DNA of 64,000 bases, taken from positions 32,374-96,373 of the forward strand of contig VXBM01001964.1 of assembly GCA_013400155.1 (NCBI GenBank). Reading direction: 5' to 3'. Origin of the DNA: Helopsaltes ochotensis. Lineage: Eukaryota > Chordata > Aves > Passeriformes > Locustellidae. Below the pieces are notes generated by a model. It ran no database searches, had not been told where the DNA came from, and was given only the letters and a program-made list of their open reading frames with translations. The translations under genes were made by a program, and so were the position numbers. This document shows, piece after piece, positions 11,966 to 24,197 of the stretch (positions are counted from its first letter, which is position 1; the number at the start of each line of letters is the position of its first letter).

Positions 11966-12488
11966 CTCTGGTTGAGTGAAGATGAAAAAGAGTGGATAAA
12001 GATGTCTGAAAAAAGGTCTTCTTTTTCTAAGGACCAATCTAATTTGTGTCCATCATTCTCCTTTCTGGACTAAAATGGCAAAATTTAGTTAAAGATACTT
12101 TTTTTTTCCCTCACCTTTTTTTTTGCCCAACCTCAGACAGAAGACAGTGATTGTGTCTGTTAACTGACTTACATAGCACAGTTGATTTATTCCCCAAACA
12201 TGAGATGACTTCCCAGAGAATCAAAGATTTGTGTTATTGCTTGGATTTTCTATACTTTTCCTGAAAACAAAATGAGAACCACACTTCAGCAGAGGTTGTG
12301 ACAAAATGAATCAAAGAAAAGAACCTGTTGTTCTGCTGCAGAAATCCTTGACTGGTTGGGATTTCTTCAAGAACAAATTTGACCTGATGAATAGCTGTAA
12401 TTTCAGAGCAATACATACTCTCAGAGTCTGCAGTTTTCCACATCTACTGTATGATGCAGAGCAGGAAAAAAAAAACCAATTAAAGATG
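11966..12488. other. Unique spacer
   Basis: No element recognised. Contains short T runs near 12100 and 12116. Small frames on both strands are not supported as genes. Confidence 0.45.
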
Positions 12489-13574
12489 TGTTGTGGTTTA
12501 ACACTGGCCAAATGCCAGGCACCCACTCACTCTCAAAGTTGCTCACTCGCTCTCCCCTGCCACAGCTGGGCAGAGGAGTGAAAAAAATTAATGAAGGGTT
12601 CATGAGTTGAAATAAGGACCAGGAAAAAACACTCCAAGGGCAAAACAGGCTCGACTTAGAAGTACAAAGTAAATTTATTACTAACAAAGTCAGAGAAAGA
12701 TAATGAGACATAACATATGCCCTTAAAAATACCTTTTTTTCTCCCCAGGCCCTCCCTCTTTCCTTTTGCCAGTGCAGGAGACAGAGCATGGGGGTGTTGA
12801 TCAGTTCGTCAGCTGAGGTTTTCTTGCACTGCTCAGGGAGAGGAGTCCTTCCTCTGCTATGCCTTGGGATCCCTCCCACAGGACACAGTTCTCTGTGAAC
12901 TTCTCCAACATGGTTCCAATCTCATGAGCAGCAGTGCTCCCAAAACTGCTGCAACATGAATTCCTCCCACAGGCAGACATCCCTCCCAAAACAGCTGTGG
13001 CATGGGTCACTCTTGCACAGGGTGCAGTCCTCCAAGGACAGGCTGCTCCAGCCTGGAAGCAGGGCCCCCTCTCTCCACCGAGTCTCCCCCTGGATCACAG
13101 CCTCCTCCAGGTATCCACCTGCTCTGGCATGGGCACCTCCCCCACAGGCTGCGGGTGGATCTCTGCATGCCCTGTGGATCCCCATGGCCTGCAGGGGGAC
13201 AACTTGCTTCACCATGGTGATCACCATGGCCTGCAGAGGAATCTTGGCTCTGGCACCTGGAGCACCTCCTCCCCCTCCTTCCCCACTGACCTTGGTGTCT
13301 CCATGTTGTTCCTCTCACATGTTCTCACCTCCTCCTCTTCTCTGGCTACAAAAAACCTGTGCCCCCCTTGGTTTTGATTTTCTTCTTAAATATGTTATCA
13401 CAGAAGCATTACCAATCATCTCTAACTGGCCCAGGCTTGGCCAGCAGTATGTCCATCTTCAGAGCCACCAGGGATTGGTTCTGCCAGACATGGTGGAAGC
13501 TTCTAGCAGCTTCTCACAGAAGCCACCTCTGTGGCCCCCCGTTACCAAAAACCAGGCCATGCAAAACCAAGAGA
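12489..13574 (-). mobile_element. Solo LTR, family D-related (copy D1)
   Basis: On the plus strand it starts TGTTGTGGTTTAACACTGGCC and ends near AAAACCAAGAGA. The flanks AGATG (12484-12488) and GGATG (13575-13579) match at four of five bases. The complement has an AATAAA near 12668, so the LTR points left. The U3 side is GC- and proline-codon-rich, with repeated CCATGG(C/T)CTGCAG-type words around 13184-13240, giving frames up to 244 codons on the plus strand (12956-13690) that run out of the LTR and are antisense to it. I do not regard those as genes. It resembles the longer family D copies in its first 200 bp but is a shorter variant. Confidence 0.8.
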
Positions 13575-13579
13575 GGATG

Positions 13580-14580
13580 TCAGCCAGTTTAAGCCAGAGA
13601 GACAGGGAATTTCTAATATGTTTTGTGAGCACAAGCAAAGAAGTTAAAGAAACCCTGCTAATGTTGAGTGGAAGAAAGGCTGAGGGGTGAGCGTAACCCT
13701 TGCTAGACTTCAGAAAATGCAGGTTATGGGGGATCAGAATTCTTCAGTTGTACTGTCATGGGAATGACCTGCATCGTTTGTACAATTTACTGTTCAAACA
13801 TTACAGCATTTCACAGATGCGACCTACTAACACTGAATTAAACATAGGCAGGATACAGACATTTCAAGGGTAAATACCAAACATGTCTCAAAGTGTTTCC
13901 CATCTATCTTTTACATTCAGTGTGAAGTCACTGGGCAAGTTTTAATAATAATAGTAACAACAACAACAACAATAATAATAATTATGCTGTCTGTCATAGC
14001 AGTCTGTCCTGAAGTAATCCAAAATTTTATTCAAAATGTTATTGTATTCCATACCTATCTGTGCCTAAAACTTATTACTGTCACTCTAAGACCTTGCTGC
14101 TGGGAAGCTGGGAAGGGCAGGGTCTATCGCAGGTGCTTTTAAAGTCAGCTGGATCAGACAGCAGCCCCCTTTTTGCCACATCATTTTTGCTTTGCTGGCT
14201 GTTTGGTCTTTGTTTAAGGAAAGGCTTTTCCCTTTTAGGGTTCTCTTTTTGTTGTTTTTGTTTGGTTGGTTGGTTTTGGTTTTTTGGTTTTTGTTTTGTT
14301 TTGTTTTCATGTCTCGGAGACACTGCAGTTATTGTTTTTGAGCTGCCTTAAGGGAAAATTCTGCAGCTGCATATCTGCAGTCAAGGCATCACAATGACAG
14401 GAATGGAGTGGTCCTGCCCTGGTCTGAGTCGCTGGTGGCCTGCCAGCAACCCCCAGCCAAAACAGGAAGCTATGGGAGCGGAGTCTCTCTTTCATGGCAG
14501 ATTTTGGTAAAGGCAGTTCTACCTTGAAGGTGGTTGTTTTGTGTTTCCAACTGTAGCCAGTCATGACTGACTGCATTTTG
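13580..14580. other. Unique sequence with trinucleotide tract and Gs/Ts tract
   Basis: No gene recognised. An AAT/AAC trinucleotide tract occupies about 13943-13983 and a TTGGTTGGTTGGTTTTGG-type low-complexity tract lies near 14250-14310. A minus-strand frame of 181 codons (14307-14852) overlaps the LTR that follows and matches nothing known. Confidence 0.45.
13943..13983. repeat. Imperfect (AAT/AAC)n microsatellite
   Basis: Roughly forty bases of AAT and AAC triplets in direct sequence. Simple repeat, no coding meaning. Confidence 0.85.
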
Positions 14581-14589
14581 TAATCAGAA

Positions 14590-15222
14590 ACTTTCAAAGT
14601 GAATTTGCAAACTGCTGGCAGCAAGGAAAGAAGCCAGAGAATTCCTGTGGCCAGGCCACCCTGTGCTGGTGCAGACAGACTGGTCCTTCTCCCCCTCACA
14701 CCACAGCCGTGGTGCAGAGCACAGCAGGAGCATTTGCAGAGCCAGGGAATGGCAGGAGAAAGCAGTGGCAGTGGTGTGGACCCCCACATGAGGCAGAAAA
14801 TTTTCATCTGCCTCCAGAAATGCTCTGTAGGCTTTCTGATAGGGATTGTCACCGTTTTGTCTCAGTTCCTGGGGATACATGGCCATCTGGAGGGTGCCAT
14901 TTTGGAAGGGAAGGTGTGACAACATCTTCCCTTTGTCCTCCAAGCCCTCTGGTGTATCACCATCTCGGGAAAGGGCATTTCCATCATTTTGGGTCTCTTC
15001 TTGTTCCTGTGGAGGTCATGAGATTTAGTAGTTTGGTATCTAGCAGTTATTTACTGCTATTTTTTGCCTATGGCTGTTCTGTTTGTTAGTAAACTGTGAT
15101 TTTTTTTTTCACATACATCTACTGATATTTGTTCTTTATAGGTGGAAGGGGTTTGGTTGAACCTATAAAGGGAGACAACTCATTCCAGAGTGTTCCTGTA
15201 AATTGTCTTAAACCAAGGCACA
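14590..15222 (+). mobile_element. LTR, family C (copy C1), 5' edge approximate
   Basis: The right end (CTTAAACCAAGGCACA at 15207-15222) and the block TTTTGGGTCTCTTCTTGTTCC near 14986 align with the copies at 32815 and 58200. A TAGTAAACTG element near 15088 stands where the others have AATAAA. The left edge is uncertain because family C copies diverge strongly in U3. No duplication could be confirmed, and the right flank begins GACAT. Confidence 0.65.
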
Positions 15223-15657
15223 GACATAAAAGAGATCTCATATCCATTGCTCAGTTCTTGGGCTGTGGTGCATGTGTTCGAGAGTGAACAGATCCTGACA
15301 AAATGGAATTTCCAGCTCACTTAGACTGATAAATAAGCATTTCCTGACAGAGACTCCTGTTACATGTTTCAGCTCAAAGAGAGTGGGGATCATGAAAAGG
15401 ATGTTTTCCATGACCAGCATGAGGCACAAAGACTGCCCACCCAGTCGGCCTGGGGGTCGTGGCAGCCTTCTCAGGACCACATGGTTTTCATGCTAAAATA
15501 GAAGTCAGGCAAGAGTGTGGGAAGGGATAACAAAGGGGAAATCTATGGTCTTCCTTGCCCATGCTGAGTGCAGAAATAAGGAATGGTTTGCTCCCATGGT
15601 CTCTGAAAAGGATGCATCCTTCAACTAGGCCTGGCAATGAGCACCCCATGTGTTTTC
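15223..15657. other. Unique spacer between two LTRs
   Basis: No gene or repeat is recognised in this stretch of about 435 bp. Confidence 0.45.
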
Positions 15658-15662
15658 CTACT

Positions 15663-15811
15663 TGTCCTGGTTTAAAAGACAGATGCCTGCCAAGGAAAGC
15701 AGGAATGTTCCTGGAATGGAAAAGATGACCCCCTCCTAAATTATTATAACTTTGAAATTACAGGGCTTTTAGGCAAAGGCATGGGAAAAGGAATAACAGT
15801 TCTTTACTAGA

Positions 15812-15847
<36 letters not shown>

Positions 15848-16610
15848 AAACAATAACAAAAACCTGGAAAACCCAATAACAGCCCTTTTCTCACCCTCGC
15901 CCGTCGAACAATTTCCTCTTTAGTGTAGATATGATCACAACCGGCGGGGGACACTTTTGGCCCTGGCAAGGCAATGGCTGAAGACTCCCCATGGCTGCAG
16001 GGGGTGCTGTTGGTTCAGTGTGAGGCAGAGGGCAGCTGAAGCAAGCACTGAGTCTCCCTGGGGGGGGGAATGGTGGTCCCAGGAGGAGAAAGAAGGTGGA
16101 GGGTGAGGGGTGTTTCTGTTTTCTCCTGGCTTTTGTATGTCCTGAGAGTGTTATGTGTGATGTCCTGGCAACAGAAGCAGCAGCCAGGGCTCCCATGAGC
16201 AGCTGAGAGGTGCTTCCTCCAGAGAGAGGGAGGAGGTGAGGGTCCTGGTATCCCCTGTGGCACCATTGCAGATGGTGAAGGTCTCTCTTCCCAACAAGGT
16301 TGGATGTTGAAAGGTTCCAATCCAACAGCTGCTCTTGTGCGCAGAGGCTCACCCATAGTAAAGGAGAAACAGTGAAGGAAAACTCAGCAGTAGAAGTGAG
16401 TCCTATGGGCAGCAGGACTCCAGCACCAAAACCACAGCCATCTGCCCTCCAAGCTTAGCAAAGACTCCCTTATCTCCAATTCAATAGAATTCCAAGGCAC
16501 CCAGCCATGGTTTTTGTCTGTTAAATACCATACATTCAGCATCTCCTGGGCAACAAATGGGAAGAAAAATCTCTGAGAGAAAGAAAAAAAGAAAAAGCCT
16601 AACCCTAACA
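15663..16610 (-). mobile_element. Solo LTR, family A (copy A4), minus strand
   Basis: Plus-strand text begins TGTCCTGGTTTAAAAGACA and ends CCTAACA, the reverse complement of the family A ends. CTACT flanks it exactly (15658-15662, 16611-16615). The 948-bp length exceeds its sisters partly because of an (AT)n(GT)n tract at about 15812-15847, just beside the complement of the AGTAAAGAACTG block. The CCTAACCCTAACA end looks telomere-like but is just the LTR end. No internal retroviral sequence. Confidence 0.92.
15812..15847. repeat. (AT)n(GT)n microsatellite inside LTR A4
   Basis: Direct AT then GT alternation of about 36 bases, lying in the LTR just outside the inferred polyadenylation signal. 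The other A copies have TTGTTG-type sequence at this point, so the repeat probably expanded from that seed. Confidence 0.9.
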
Positions 16611-16615
16611 CTACT

Positions 16616-16909
16616 GAATCCTCGAGTCCAATAGGGCAACACTGAAAACACTTACACTGGCATTATATTATGCATCCCAGGTAGTCTTTTCCATGTGATC
16701 CATGTTGAGGGCTGAGCAGTGGCTGCATGCTATGACCATCGTTTCCATGTGCTGACATCACTACTGAAGTAGATGGGATCAGTGACCTTCAGTCTCATGC
16801 CAGGCCAGGATCCATGGTCTCTTTCCACTGCTTGTGCTGGCTAGAGTGCATAAATTAGGGCTTGGATTTACTCTCAAACATTGCAGAATGTGAAGGAAAA
16901 ATACATCTC
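16616..16909. other. Unique spacer
   Basis: No feature recognised between LTR A4 and the next LTR candidate. Confidence 0.4.
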
Positions 16910-17435
16910 TGTTGGAAGGAGGGAGATTTGTGGTCCGTGAGAAATGATGTTCACTTCTAAAAATTTCAAAGGTTTATTAAACCTTAACAAAATGCAACAA
17001 AAGACTGAATAAAGAAAATTTACAGCGCCAGGAGCATGGAACTAAACCGTTATGTGCTCACCTACAAAAGGGGTGCTCTGCCTTTTACACCCCTGAGGCT
17101 GCAACCTCAGGCTGTAACCCTGGCCCCCCCCGAAGTCTGCCAATCAACTCTTCTTTGCCATCCATTGGTGGAGATTGCTTTCTTGCAACTTGATTAGAAG
17201 TCAGCTGTTGCTATGCCACGCCTCCTAGTAACAAGCCTGCCCTCCCCCAAATGCCTCATGCAAGGGGCATAGGTACACACCATCCTTCCACATCTTGACT
17301 ACCAAGGCTGTCCCTTGGCAACCATACTAAAGGGGGGAAAGGGGACTATGGGGAGACAGAGGACATCCAAACAATAAATCACAAAAACATAACTATACAT
17401 CAATAAAACTTCTCTTAACATACATATAATATTCA
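16910..17435 (-). mobile_element. Probable minus-strand LTR, ends approximate
   Basis: Begins TGTTGGAAGGAG and carries GGTTTATTAAACC near 16970, whose complement holds TTAATAAA in the place expected for an R-region signal. It has a GC-rich centre with CCAAT-box-like CCAATCAACT and CCATTGGTGG words, and ends about TATTCA. No target duplication could be matched, so the boundaries and even the LTR call rest on overall organisation only. Confidence 0.4.
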
Positions 17436-17889
17436 CCCCTTAACTGTGAGAGCCAGCCATCACATTACCCATCTATAACATGCTCTACAACAGCCTTAGG
17501 TTAAGAGAATGAACAGCAACTCTGAGGCAATGACAGACACAGGAAAAGGTTTTGGTTACATAAATGGCCATTTTTCAGCTCAGTGAAAGGAATAATTAAT
17601 ATCTCCCATGTCTTAGGGACAGTGAAATGCAGCGTGGCAGTTGAAACAATGAAACACCCAGCAAGCCAGTAAGGTTTATGCTGCTTTCCTCCCTACAAGA
17701 AAAACTGTGCTAGCTCAATGATTCAGCCCTATCCACATGAGCTCATTTCAGGATTTCTGCTTGATTTTTTTCAAACTGGTCCTATCTCACCTTTCTCATT
17801 TTCTCCAGGTAATGGAGTTGTTTCAGAGATACAGACTAAGGGAAGACAGAGAAACATGGCTTTTGGGGCATATGTGCAGACCTAGGGAT
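17436..17889. other. Unique spacer
   Basis: No gene or element recognised. Confidence 0.4.
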
Positions 17890-17944
17890 AGACTGAACTA
17901 AATTACCGTGGAGGACTTTTCCAATCTTAATGATTCTATGATTG
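17890..17944 (+). mobile_element. CR1 LINE 3' tip
   Basis: About 55 bases ending GATTCTATGATTG, preceded by ACTAAATTACC...GACTTTTCCAATCTTAATG, a diverged version of the last CR1 bases. Too short for subfamily assignment. Confidence 0.65.
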
Positions 17945-19690
17945 AAGAAACTGCTTCTTTTGTTTGATTGTTCACATATTTGATATTTGTATTTGTGATG
18001 TAGAGTCAACATTCTACCAAAAAAAGAAATTAGCTTCTTTCTCTTTTTTCCTCCTGGGTGAAAAGATCCATTTGAATAATCCAGATACTACCAGCCTCTC
18101 AACAGTGTGGTATGGAGATGCTTTCCTGGTGAGTCAGCAGTTAGTGCATTTCAAGAGCAGAAGAAAGAGTTAAAAATATTGAAAACCAGGAGAGAGTAAG
18201 CAAAAAACCTTGGAATAAGGATGTGTGGAATCTCATGGGGTTTGAGAATTTCCCCTTTGTCAGGAACTGAAATGGTTCATGCCTTCATTGTTAGGAAGGA
18301 GTTTTACCCATGATAGCGAAACCTGTATACAGAAGCTACAACCCCAGAAGCCCACCCCTCCTTGAAGATGCCTGACTGAAACTTTGGACTGTGAGTTAAG
18401 GTGCCTAGATAAGATAAAGAGGACAGTATTACTCAATCATCTCACGTCTAGGGTAAAACAAACAAGGCTGAGGGAAAGGAATGCATCCACAAAAAGCCAA
18501 ATCCAATAGAGAATCATCCCTGACTGGGTTTGGGATGAGGGAGACTACAGCCCACAGAAGCCAGGTTTACACAGACTTCCCCAGAACTGCAGAGGGAGGA
18601 AGATGTTTCATGTATGTGGTGTAACCTCTGGTCAGAGGCAGTGAACATCCACCCTCCTTTACACAAACCAGCCCAGCTGTGAAATCCCCATCACCACAGG
18701 CCACATCCATGGGACATTCACATGAGAGGCAGCTGAGTGGCTGTTATAATCCATCAAAGATCCCCCAAAGTGCTCCCCAGACTCATTCCTGAGGCCTTGC
18801 ATCACAGAATTTCACGTGATGCAAGAGTTCCAGAGTCGGCTGCAAGAGACTGGCCCTACCCTGCTCGCCCCCTGTGGGGAGGTACCTCGGCATTTCCAAG
18901 TAACCTGAACACATATTAATCCATTGGATTCTATGATTCTTGGGAGACACTCACCACCAAGATCAGCTGGAGAGGATCAACAGAACATCATTGGGATACA
19001 TGGTGTGGTGATATTTTCTTTATTCTGTCTCTGTCACTCTCTTTCTGTCCCACCGCCTCTTTTCTATTTCTTTCTCTTCCTCTCTCTCTCTCTCGTATTT
19101 ACTATCAAAATCCATTTTATTGACTTTAGTATATGGTCTAGTTTTCACTCTAATGCAGGCAGAGGCATCTTTAATCACTTTAAAAACCAGACTGTAACAC
19201 CTGTGTCGACACATATGACACAAATCTTTTCTGGCCCTCTGTGAAGCAGGCACAACTTGGACACTGTTTCTGGAGCAGGAACCAAAAAGCTTCTTCTGCT
19301 CCAAGGGGAAAAAGAAAGCAGGACACATGGCTTTTCTCAGCTACAAAGAATTATCTGGGAATATAAAAGTTCAAATGAACTCTCTGGCAGGCCATCATAA
19401 CAAACAGGAGAAGGTACAAGTGCAAATTCACTACAGCGTTGTTCTGCCACAGTCCTGCAATAAACCTGGGGTCAGCAGAGGTGTGGGTATAGGAGAAGTT
19501 TAGGTCTCCTGGGGAGGGAAGCGCTGGCAGAATGAGATTAAAATGGCCCTGACTTGTAAAGGGGAAGCAGAAGGGCAAGAGAAGATATGATAAATCTCCA
19601 GTGTCAAACAAGGAGACACTTAGGACTTGCTCAATCTGTGTCAATCAGAATTAGAGACTTCATTTCTCTGCAAGGATTTCTACTTTGAGA
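17945..19690. other. Mostly unique sequence with CT-rich tract
   Basis: No gene recognised. A TTGGATTCTATGATTC word at 18923-18938 may be another CR1 tip but is too short to call. A CT/TCTT-rich tract lies at about 19028-19095. Frames of about 100 codons around 18924-19328 come from this low-complexity tract. Confidence 0.45.
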
Positions 19691-19905
19691 AATCATAGAA
19701 TCAGAGAATGATTTGGGTTAGAACCATCATGGAGTCGAACTCTGCTGCCATGGGCAGGGACACCTTTCCACTAGACCGCGTTTCTCCAAGCCCTGTTCAA
19801 CCTGACCTTCAACACTTCCAGGGATAGGGCAGCCACAAATTCTCTGGGCAGCTTGTGCTGGGGCCTGACTACCCTCATTGTAAAAAACTTTTCCTTATAG
19901 CTACA
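19691..19905 (-). mobile_element. CR1 LINE 3' fragment
   Basis: Antisense CR1: AATCATAGAATCAGAGAATG, GATTTGGGTTAGAACC, GGGACACCTTTCCACTAGACC, and CACTTCCAGGGATAGGGCAGCC. About 215 bp of the 3' end and non-coding. Confidence 0.9.
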
Positions 19906-21228
19906 TTTGTATCAAGGAGTACCAATGAACTGTTATCTAAAAGGATTTCTGTTTTCCCTTTTGGGGAAACGCTATCTGCTACCTAGGAACCCTGCTGAAG
20001 ATCTTACAATGTTTAGGAGGCTGACAGCTTCTCCTGTTCTTCTAGGGTCTAATAGGGACAGAAAGCATACACTGGCCTTTCCTCAGTGGGCACATTTATA
20101 TTGTTTCCTTCCCTCCTTTAGGAAAGATGTTGAAACTCAAGTATTTTTGAGACTGCTGATTTTCAGTCAAATTTGCTAGAAGCTTGTAGAATGGCTCAAG
20201 AAATGCTACAGGAAAAGCAGACAGTCCATCAGACAGATATATGCTCCCTTCCATGTTCTTCAAGATTGCAAAAACTTCATCTTCTTAGAATGCAACAAAT
20301 CACTCCCACCTTCATCAAAATCTGGCAGCAAAGAAAATTGCAGCCCTCAGTATTTCTCAGTAGTGGAGTTACGTACTTATATTTTACCTGTGTGATATCC
20401 TATTTCTGCAAAAGAAGAAGTTAAAGCCTATAGCACTGATTTTCTGTAATTTATTTTGTGCTGGTTTCAGGGTGATGATTATAAAGGTATAAATTATTAT
20501 AATGGTAATATACCAAATGATTATAAAGGTATAAATGACTACAGATTGCAAATGATGTGGGTAGGAGATGCTGTGGATGCCTTTAATCTCTGCTGTGACA
20601 GCTAGGAGAAAATACAGTGTCACATAGAGGTGTAGTATCTCTCTGTGTCCCCAAGTATTACTGGTTGTATCATGATGGTGAGACAGTTTTATGGGTGTTT
20701 GATTTGACCAGCTTAAACATCACGGAAAGTCAGGGTGCTTGGTCTATGACCTTCCCATAAATGGGAAAACTTTCAGGGAACTGCTCTGCTAACAAGCTCA
20801 GTGGACACTTGCTAATGGCAACAGGAAAGGTTAAAACCCACCATCTACTCCAGTTTCTGTGCCTTCAGTTGTCCCCCTGTCTTCCCAGAGCTCTCCATCC
20901 CCTGTCTCCTTCTCAGGCTTGGGACAGCTTTTTCCCCCTACCCAGAGAGTACCAAAACCCAACATCCCATGTACCACTGAGACATTTTAATCCAGTCATG
21001 CCCCCGCATCACGGGGTTGATGAGGATAAGATGATTTAAAAATCCCTTTCATGGTGTGGGCATGTAGGCTACTTTGTCCCCCACAAGTGCCCTTTGTCCA
21101 GACCACAGAGGAGGTGAGAAAACAAAGGATTCTCTCCTTCCTGGAACTCCTGTACGTGTGAATGAGCCTGACATTGAGACCCTCTTGTGTGGGTGTAGCA
21201 GAGTTTTTTAAAGAGCAAGGACATGATC
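19906..21228. other. Unique sequence with one small tandem duplication
   Basis: No gene recognised. Around 20475-20535 a unit of about 42 bp beginning ATGATTATAAAGGTATAAAT occurs twice. Frames up to about 92 codons are not supported as coding. Confidence 0.45.
20475..20537. repeat. Tandem partial duplication, 42-bp period
   Basis: GATTATAAAGGTATAAAT is present at about 20477 and again at about 20519. The second unit is incomplete. Likely replication slippage in an AT-rich stretch. Confidence 0.7.
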
Positions 21229-21570
21229 TGTTATGGGATGTGGCTGAGCTATCCTATTAGACCTCAGGGTTTGGGGCCTGAAGTGGGCCTCTGTTTTCTG
21301 GGCCTTGCTGGCAGTGAGTAAGCCTGTGGCGCAGTTAGAAATTAGATTAAGGTATGCTGAGTTTTAATTAATGTAGTTCTAGTACTCTCACCGTGGTGAC
21401 CCTAAAGTTGGGATTGTTTTACATTCCTTTTTAATCTTGTACCAATTAGAAGCACCTGTTCACATAAGCTATTTGGAACTGTATATAAACCACCATCTTA
21501 TTGCAATAAACGGAAAACGTATGATATAACCATATTGGTCGGACCTGCGTTGTTCTGTTCAGCTGTCTCA
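21229..21570 (+). mobile_element. Probable LTR with TATA and AATAAA, ends approximate
   Basis: Begins TGTTATGGG. The word CTGTATATAAACC near 21480 is followed 25-30 bp later by GCAATAAACGG near 21506, the spacing of promoter and polyadenylation signals in short avian LTRs. It ends around GTCTCA. I could not find a matching duplication at the two sides, so the span may be wrong. Confidence 0.45.
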
Positions 21571-22010
21571 ATTATAACCCTGGCTTTATGTGGGCCCTTT
21601 GTGTAGCTGACAGTGTAGACTTTGGGGAATCCAGTTTGGCCTCTAATTTCACCAGGAGTCACGCAATGGTACAGGAGTAAGCAGACAGAAAGATAAGACT
21701 TTAAAACAGAGCCCTATCTGTAGACAGGTTGGGGAACCTGTGCCCTGCCTTCCACACTGCCTCCTCTTGCCCTTTGCCTCTAACACTTGAATGGTAGAGC
21801 CCTCCAAAGATATCAATGTTCTCTTAACGGGGGACCACAAGTTGTTCAGAAGCTGAGGGCCTTGGAATCATCTGTTGCTTCTACACTCTTCTATAGTAAG
21901 GCAATAAGTAACAGGTACATCAAAGGGTAATTGGGATGCTGTGTCTTGGCATAGCAGAGAACCCTGGGAAAGCATTGAAAATGACATCTCTCTCTGAATT
22001 GGGGATTAGA
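21571..22010. other. Unique spacer
   Basis: No gene or repeat recognised. Confidence 0.4.
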
Positions 22011-22280
22011 ATCACAGAATCATAGAATGACTGAGTTGGAAAGGACTTCAAAGCTAGTCTTGGTTCCAAACTCCCACCAGGTGACAGGGACACCTTCCTC
22101 TAGATCAGGTTGCTTCAAGTGTCATTCAACTTGGCCTTGAACTCCTCCAGGGATGGAACAGCCAGTTTCTTTGGACAACTTGTGCCAGTGCCTCACCACC
22201 CTCACAAGGACGTATTTCTTTCCAATATTCCACCTAACTGTGCCCTCTTGTCAGTGTGAAGTAATTCCTGCTTGGTTTGT
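22011..22280 (-). mobile_element. CR1 LINE 3' fragment
   Basis: Antisense CR1: AATCACAGAATCATAGAATG, GTTGGAAAGGACTTCAAAG, GGGACACCTTCCTCTAGATC, and CTTGAACTCCTCCAGGGATGG, continuing to GTGTGAAGTAATTCC. About 270 bp and decayed. Confidence 0.9.
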
Positions 22281-22821
22281 CTCTGCAGGGCTGCCTTCAT
22301 AATTATTTTTTGGCAAGTATTTTCTGTTCACGTGGCAGAGAAAATATCAATTACAAGGGAAACCATGGAGCTGAGGTGGTTCTGCTGCACTGGAAGTGAC
22401 TGGATGTAGTGGTTTTAGTTCAAAACTGGACAGAAACACCAATTAAGTGTAGTGGTTTTTGTTCATTTCTCGGCCAATGTACCAATTTGTATAGTGGTAT
22501 GGTGGGTTTACTGCTGGCCAAATGCCAATGCACCCATTAAAATTATTTACTCATTTCTTGCTGTGAGATATGGATTAGGAGGAGAGCAAAACAGGCTCAA
22601 AACTTTAAAGGGTGTAAAGAAAAACTTTATTAACATAATTAAAAGTAAGCAAAAGAAAATCAGAATAAACCTTCAGAACACTTCTCTTCCCCTCATAGCC
22701 TATTTTCTTTCCCACTGACAATGTAAAGAGACAAAACTTGGGACTTTCAGTCAGTTTACCACCTCTAAAATAGTTTTTCTTCAGTTTACTTCGGAAGAGG
22801 AGTCTTTCTTGCCATGCCATG

Positions 22822-23597
22822 TGTCTTGGTTTGAAAGACAGGTATCTGCTAGGGAGGGCAGGACCTCTCTTTGGAATGGAGAATTCGAATCCCCTCCCTC
22901 CAAATTATTATAATTTAGGAAATTAAACGGGCTTTTCAAGCAGAGGTATAGGATTAGGAATAACAGTTCTTTACTAGCATGTAATAAGGTAAAACAAACA
23001 GCAACAACTACTACAACATTAACAGTAAGACCGATCCAAAGACCTTAAGAGGCTTTGCTTCAGAGTCTGGGGGAAGTTGGGTGCCGGGGCTCCAAGAGCA
23101 CTAGGCTGAAACGGTGGGAAACTCCCGGGCTGTGGGTGAGGTCAGAAGCGCTTTCTCTCTGATGGCAGCTGAAGCAGCAGGATTGTCCTGGCTGAGCACA
23201 ACGTGGTGGGAAAGCCCCTAAAGCACAAAGCAGTGTCGAGGCACACAGCAGCGGCGGTGGGACAGGGCCGGCCCAGCTCCAGCAGGGTGGAGAAGGCGAG
23301 CTCGGAGTTCTGAGGCGCACGTGAAGCCGATGCAGGTTCTTCAGGTAGCAACAATGAACTCCTTCTGCAGCAAAGCAGCAGCAGCCGTCCTCTCCCCGAA
23401 ATGCTGGGACCAAGAGAGCGAAACTGTCCCTGGCCTCATTCTTTTCCTGCTTCCCAGCCCTCGTGGTATCTTCTCCTTTTGTTTTAGCCAAGTACCGAAA
23501 TAAAGCACCCACAAGTATCCAGTGATCAGTCTCATAGCAACCCAGGTGGGGGAAGAAAATTCCACAAAACAGGAAAAAACAGTTCCAACCCCCAACA
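22822..23597 (-). mobile_element. Solo LTR, family A (copy A6), nested in LTR D2
   Basis: A 776-bp minus-strand LTR: plus text TGTCTTGGTTTGAAAGACA to CCCCCAACA. It interrupts D2 at CCATG, which is duplicated exactly (22817-22821, 23598-23602). The undisturbed D3 copy reads GCCATGGAACTT at the corresponding point, confirming the pre-insertion sequence. The complement of the AGTAAAGAACTG block is at about 22963-22976. Confidence 0.95.
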
Positions 23598-23837
23598 CCA
23601 TGGAAGCTTCTCCATAAGAAATAATTCTTTCATGGCTTTTAATTTGCATGAATAGCAACCACTCGGAAATCTGCAATTGTGAAGTCCCTCCCATCTTTTG
23701 CAGTCTTCTCACAGATGTGTCCATGAGCCATTACTTATTACAGTGCTATTTTAAGGACGAGCTGTTCTAACATAAAAACAAAAGTTGTTTTAATCCATCT
23801 CTAGGAACAGAGGTTTTCTATTCCTGGGGCAAAGTTT

Positions 23838-23923
23838 CTCATCTCTCTCATCTCTCTCATCTCTCTCATCTCTCTCATCTCTCTCATCTCTCTCATCTCT
23901 CTCATCTCTCTCATCTCTCTCTG
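23838..23923. repeat. (CATCTCTCT)n minisatellite inside LTR D2
   Basis: About nine and a half near-perfect copies of a 9-base unit. The homologous place in D3 (about 37686-37724) is a CT dinucleotide tract, so the array grew inside the LTR after insertion. Confidence 0.9.
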
Positions 23924-24197
23924 CTCAAGCTTCTCATTGGATTACAGCTACTGCAACATTTCCTTCTTTCTGGTGCTTCTGCTCATGGCTGTGGTTAGAG
24001 CGCTACATCCTCCCAGTGCATTCCATGAATTACAGGGAAAAAACCAAAGTCTGATATATCAAATATATCTTCATCGTAACCTTACAAAAACAATTTCAGC
24101 CCAAGAGTAAGGCATCTCTTCAATCCCATCTGGCCCCTTCTTCACTGGCCTCAGTGTCCCATGTTGTTTGCTCTATGTGTCTTCACTCTTTTCTTTT

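Noticed and set aside
12956..13690. 244-codon plus-strand ORF
   Set aside because: It lies antisense to LTR D1 and runs past its end; the proline/serine-rich reading comes from GC-rich U3 repeats and overlaps other open frames.
16597..16610. CCTAACCCTAACA resembling telomeric repeats
   Set aside because: Only two units, and they are the exact terminal bases of minus-strand LTR A4, followed directly by its TSD.
18923..18938. TTGGATTCTATGATTC as another CR1 tip
   Set aside because: Too short and lacking the preceding CCTTCCAACC-type segment to be called.
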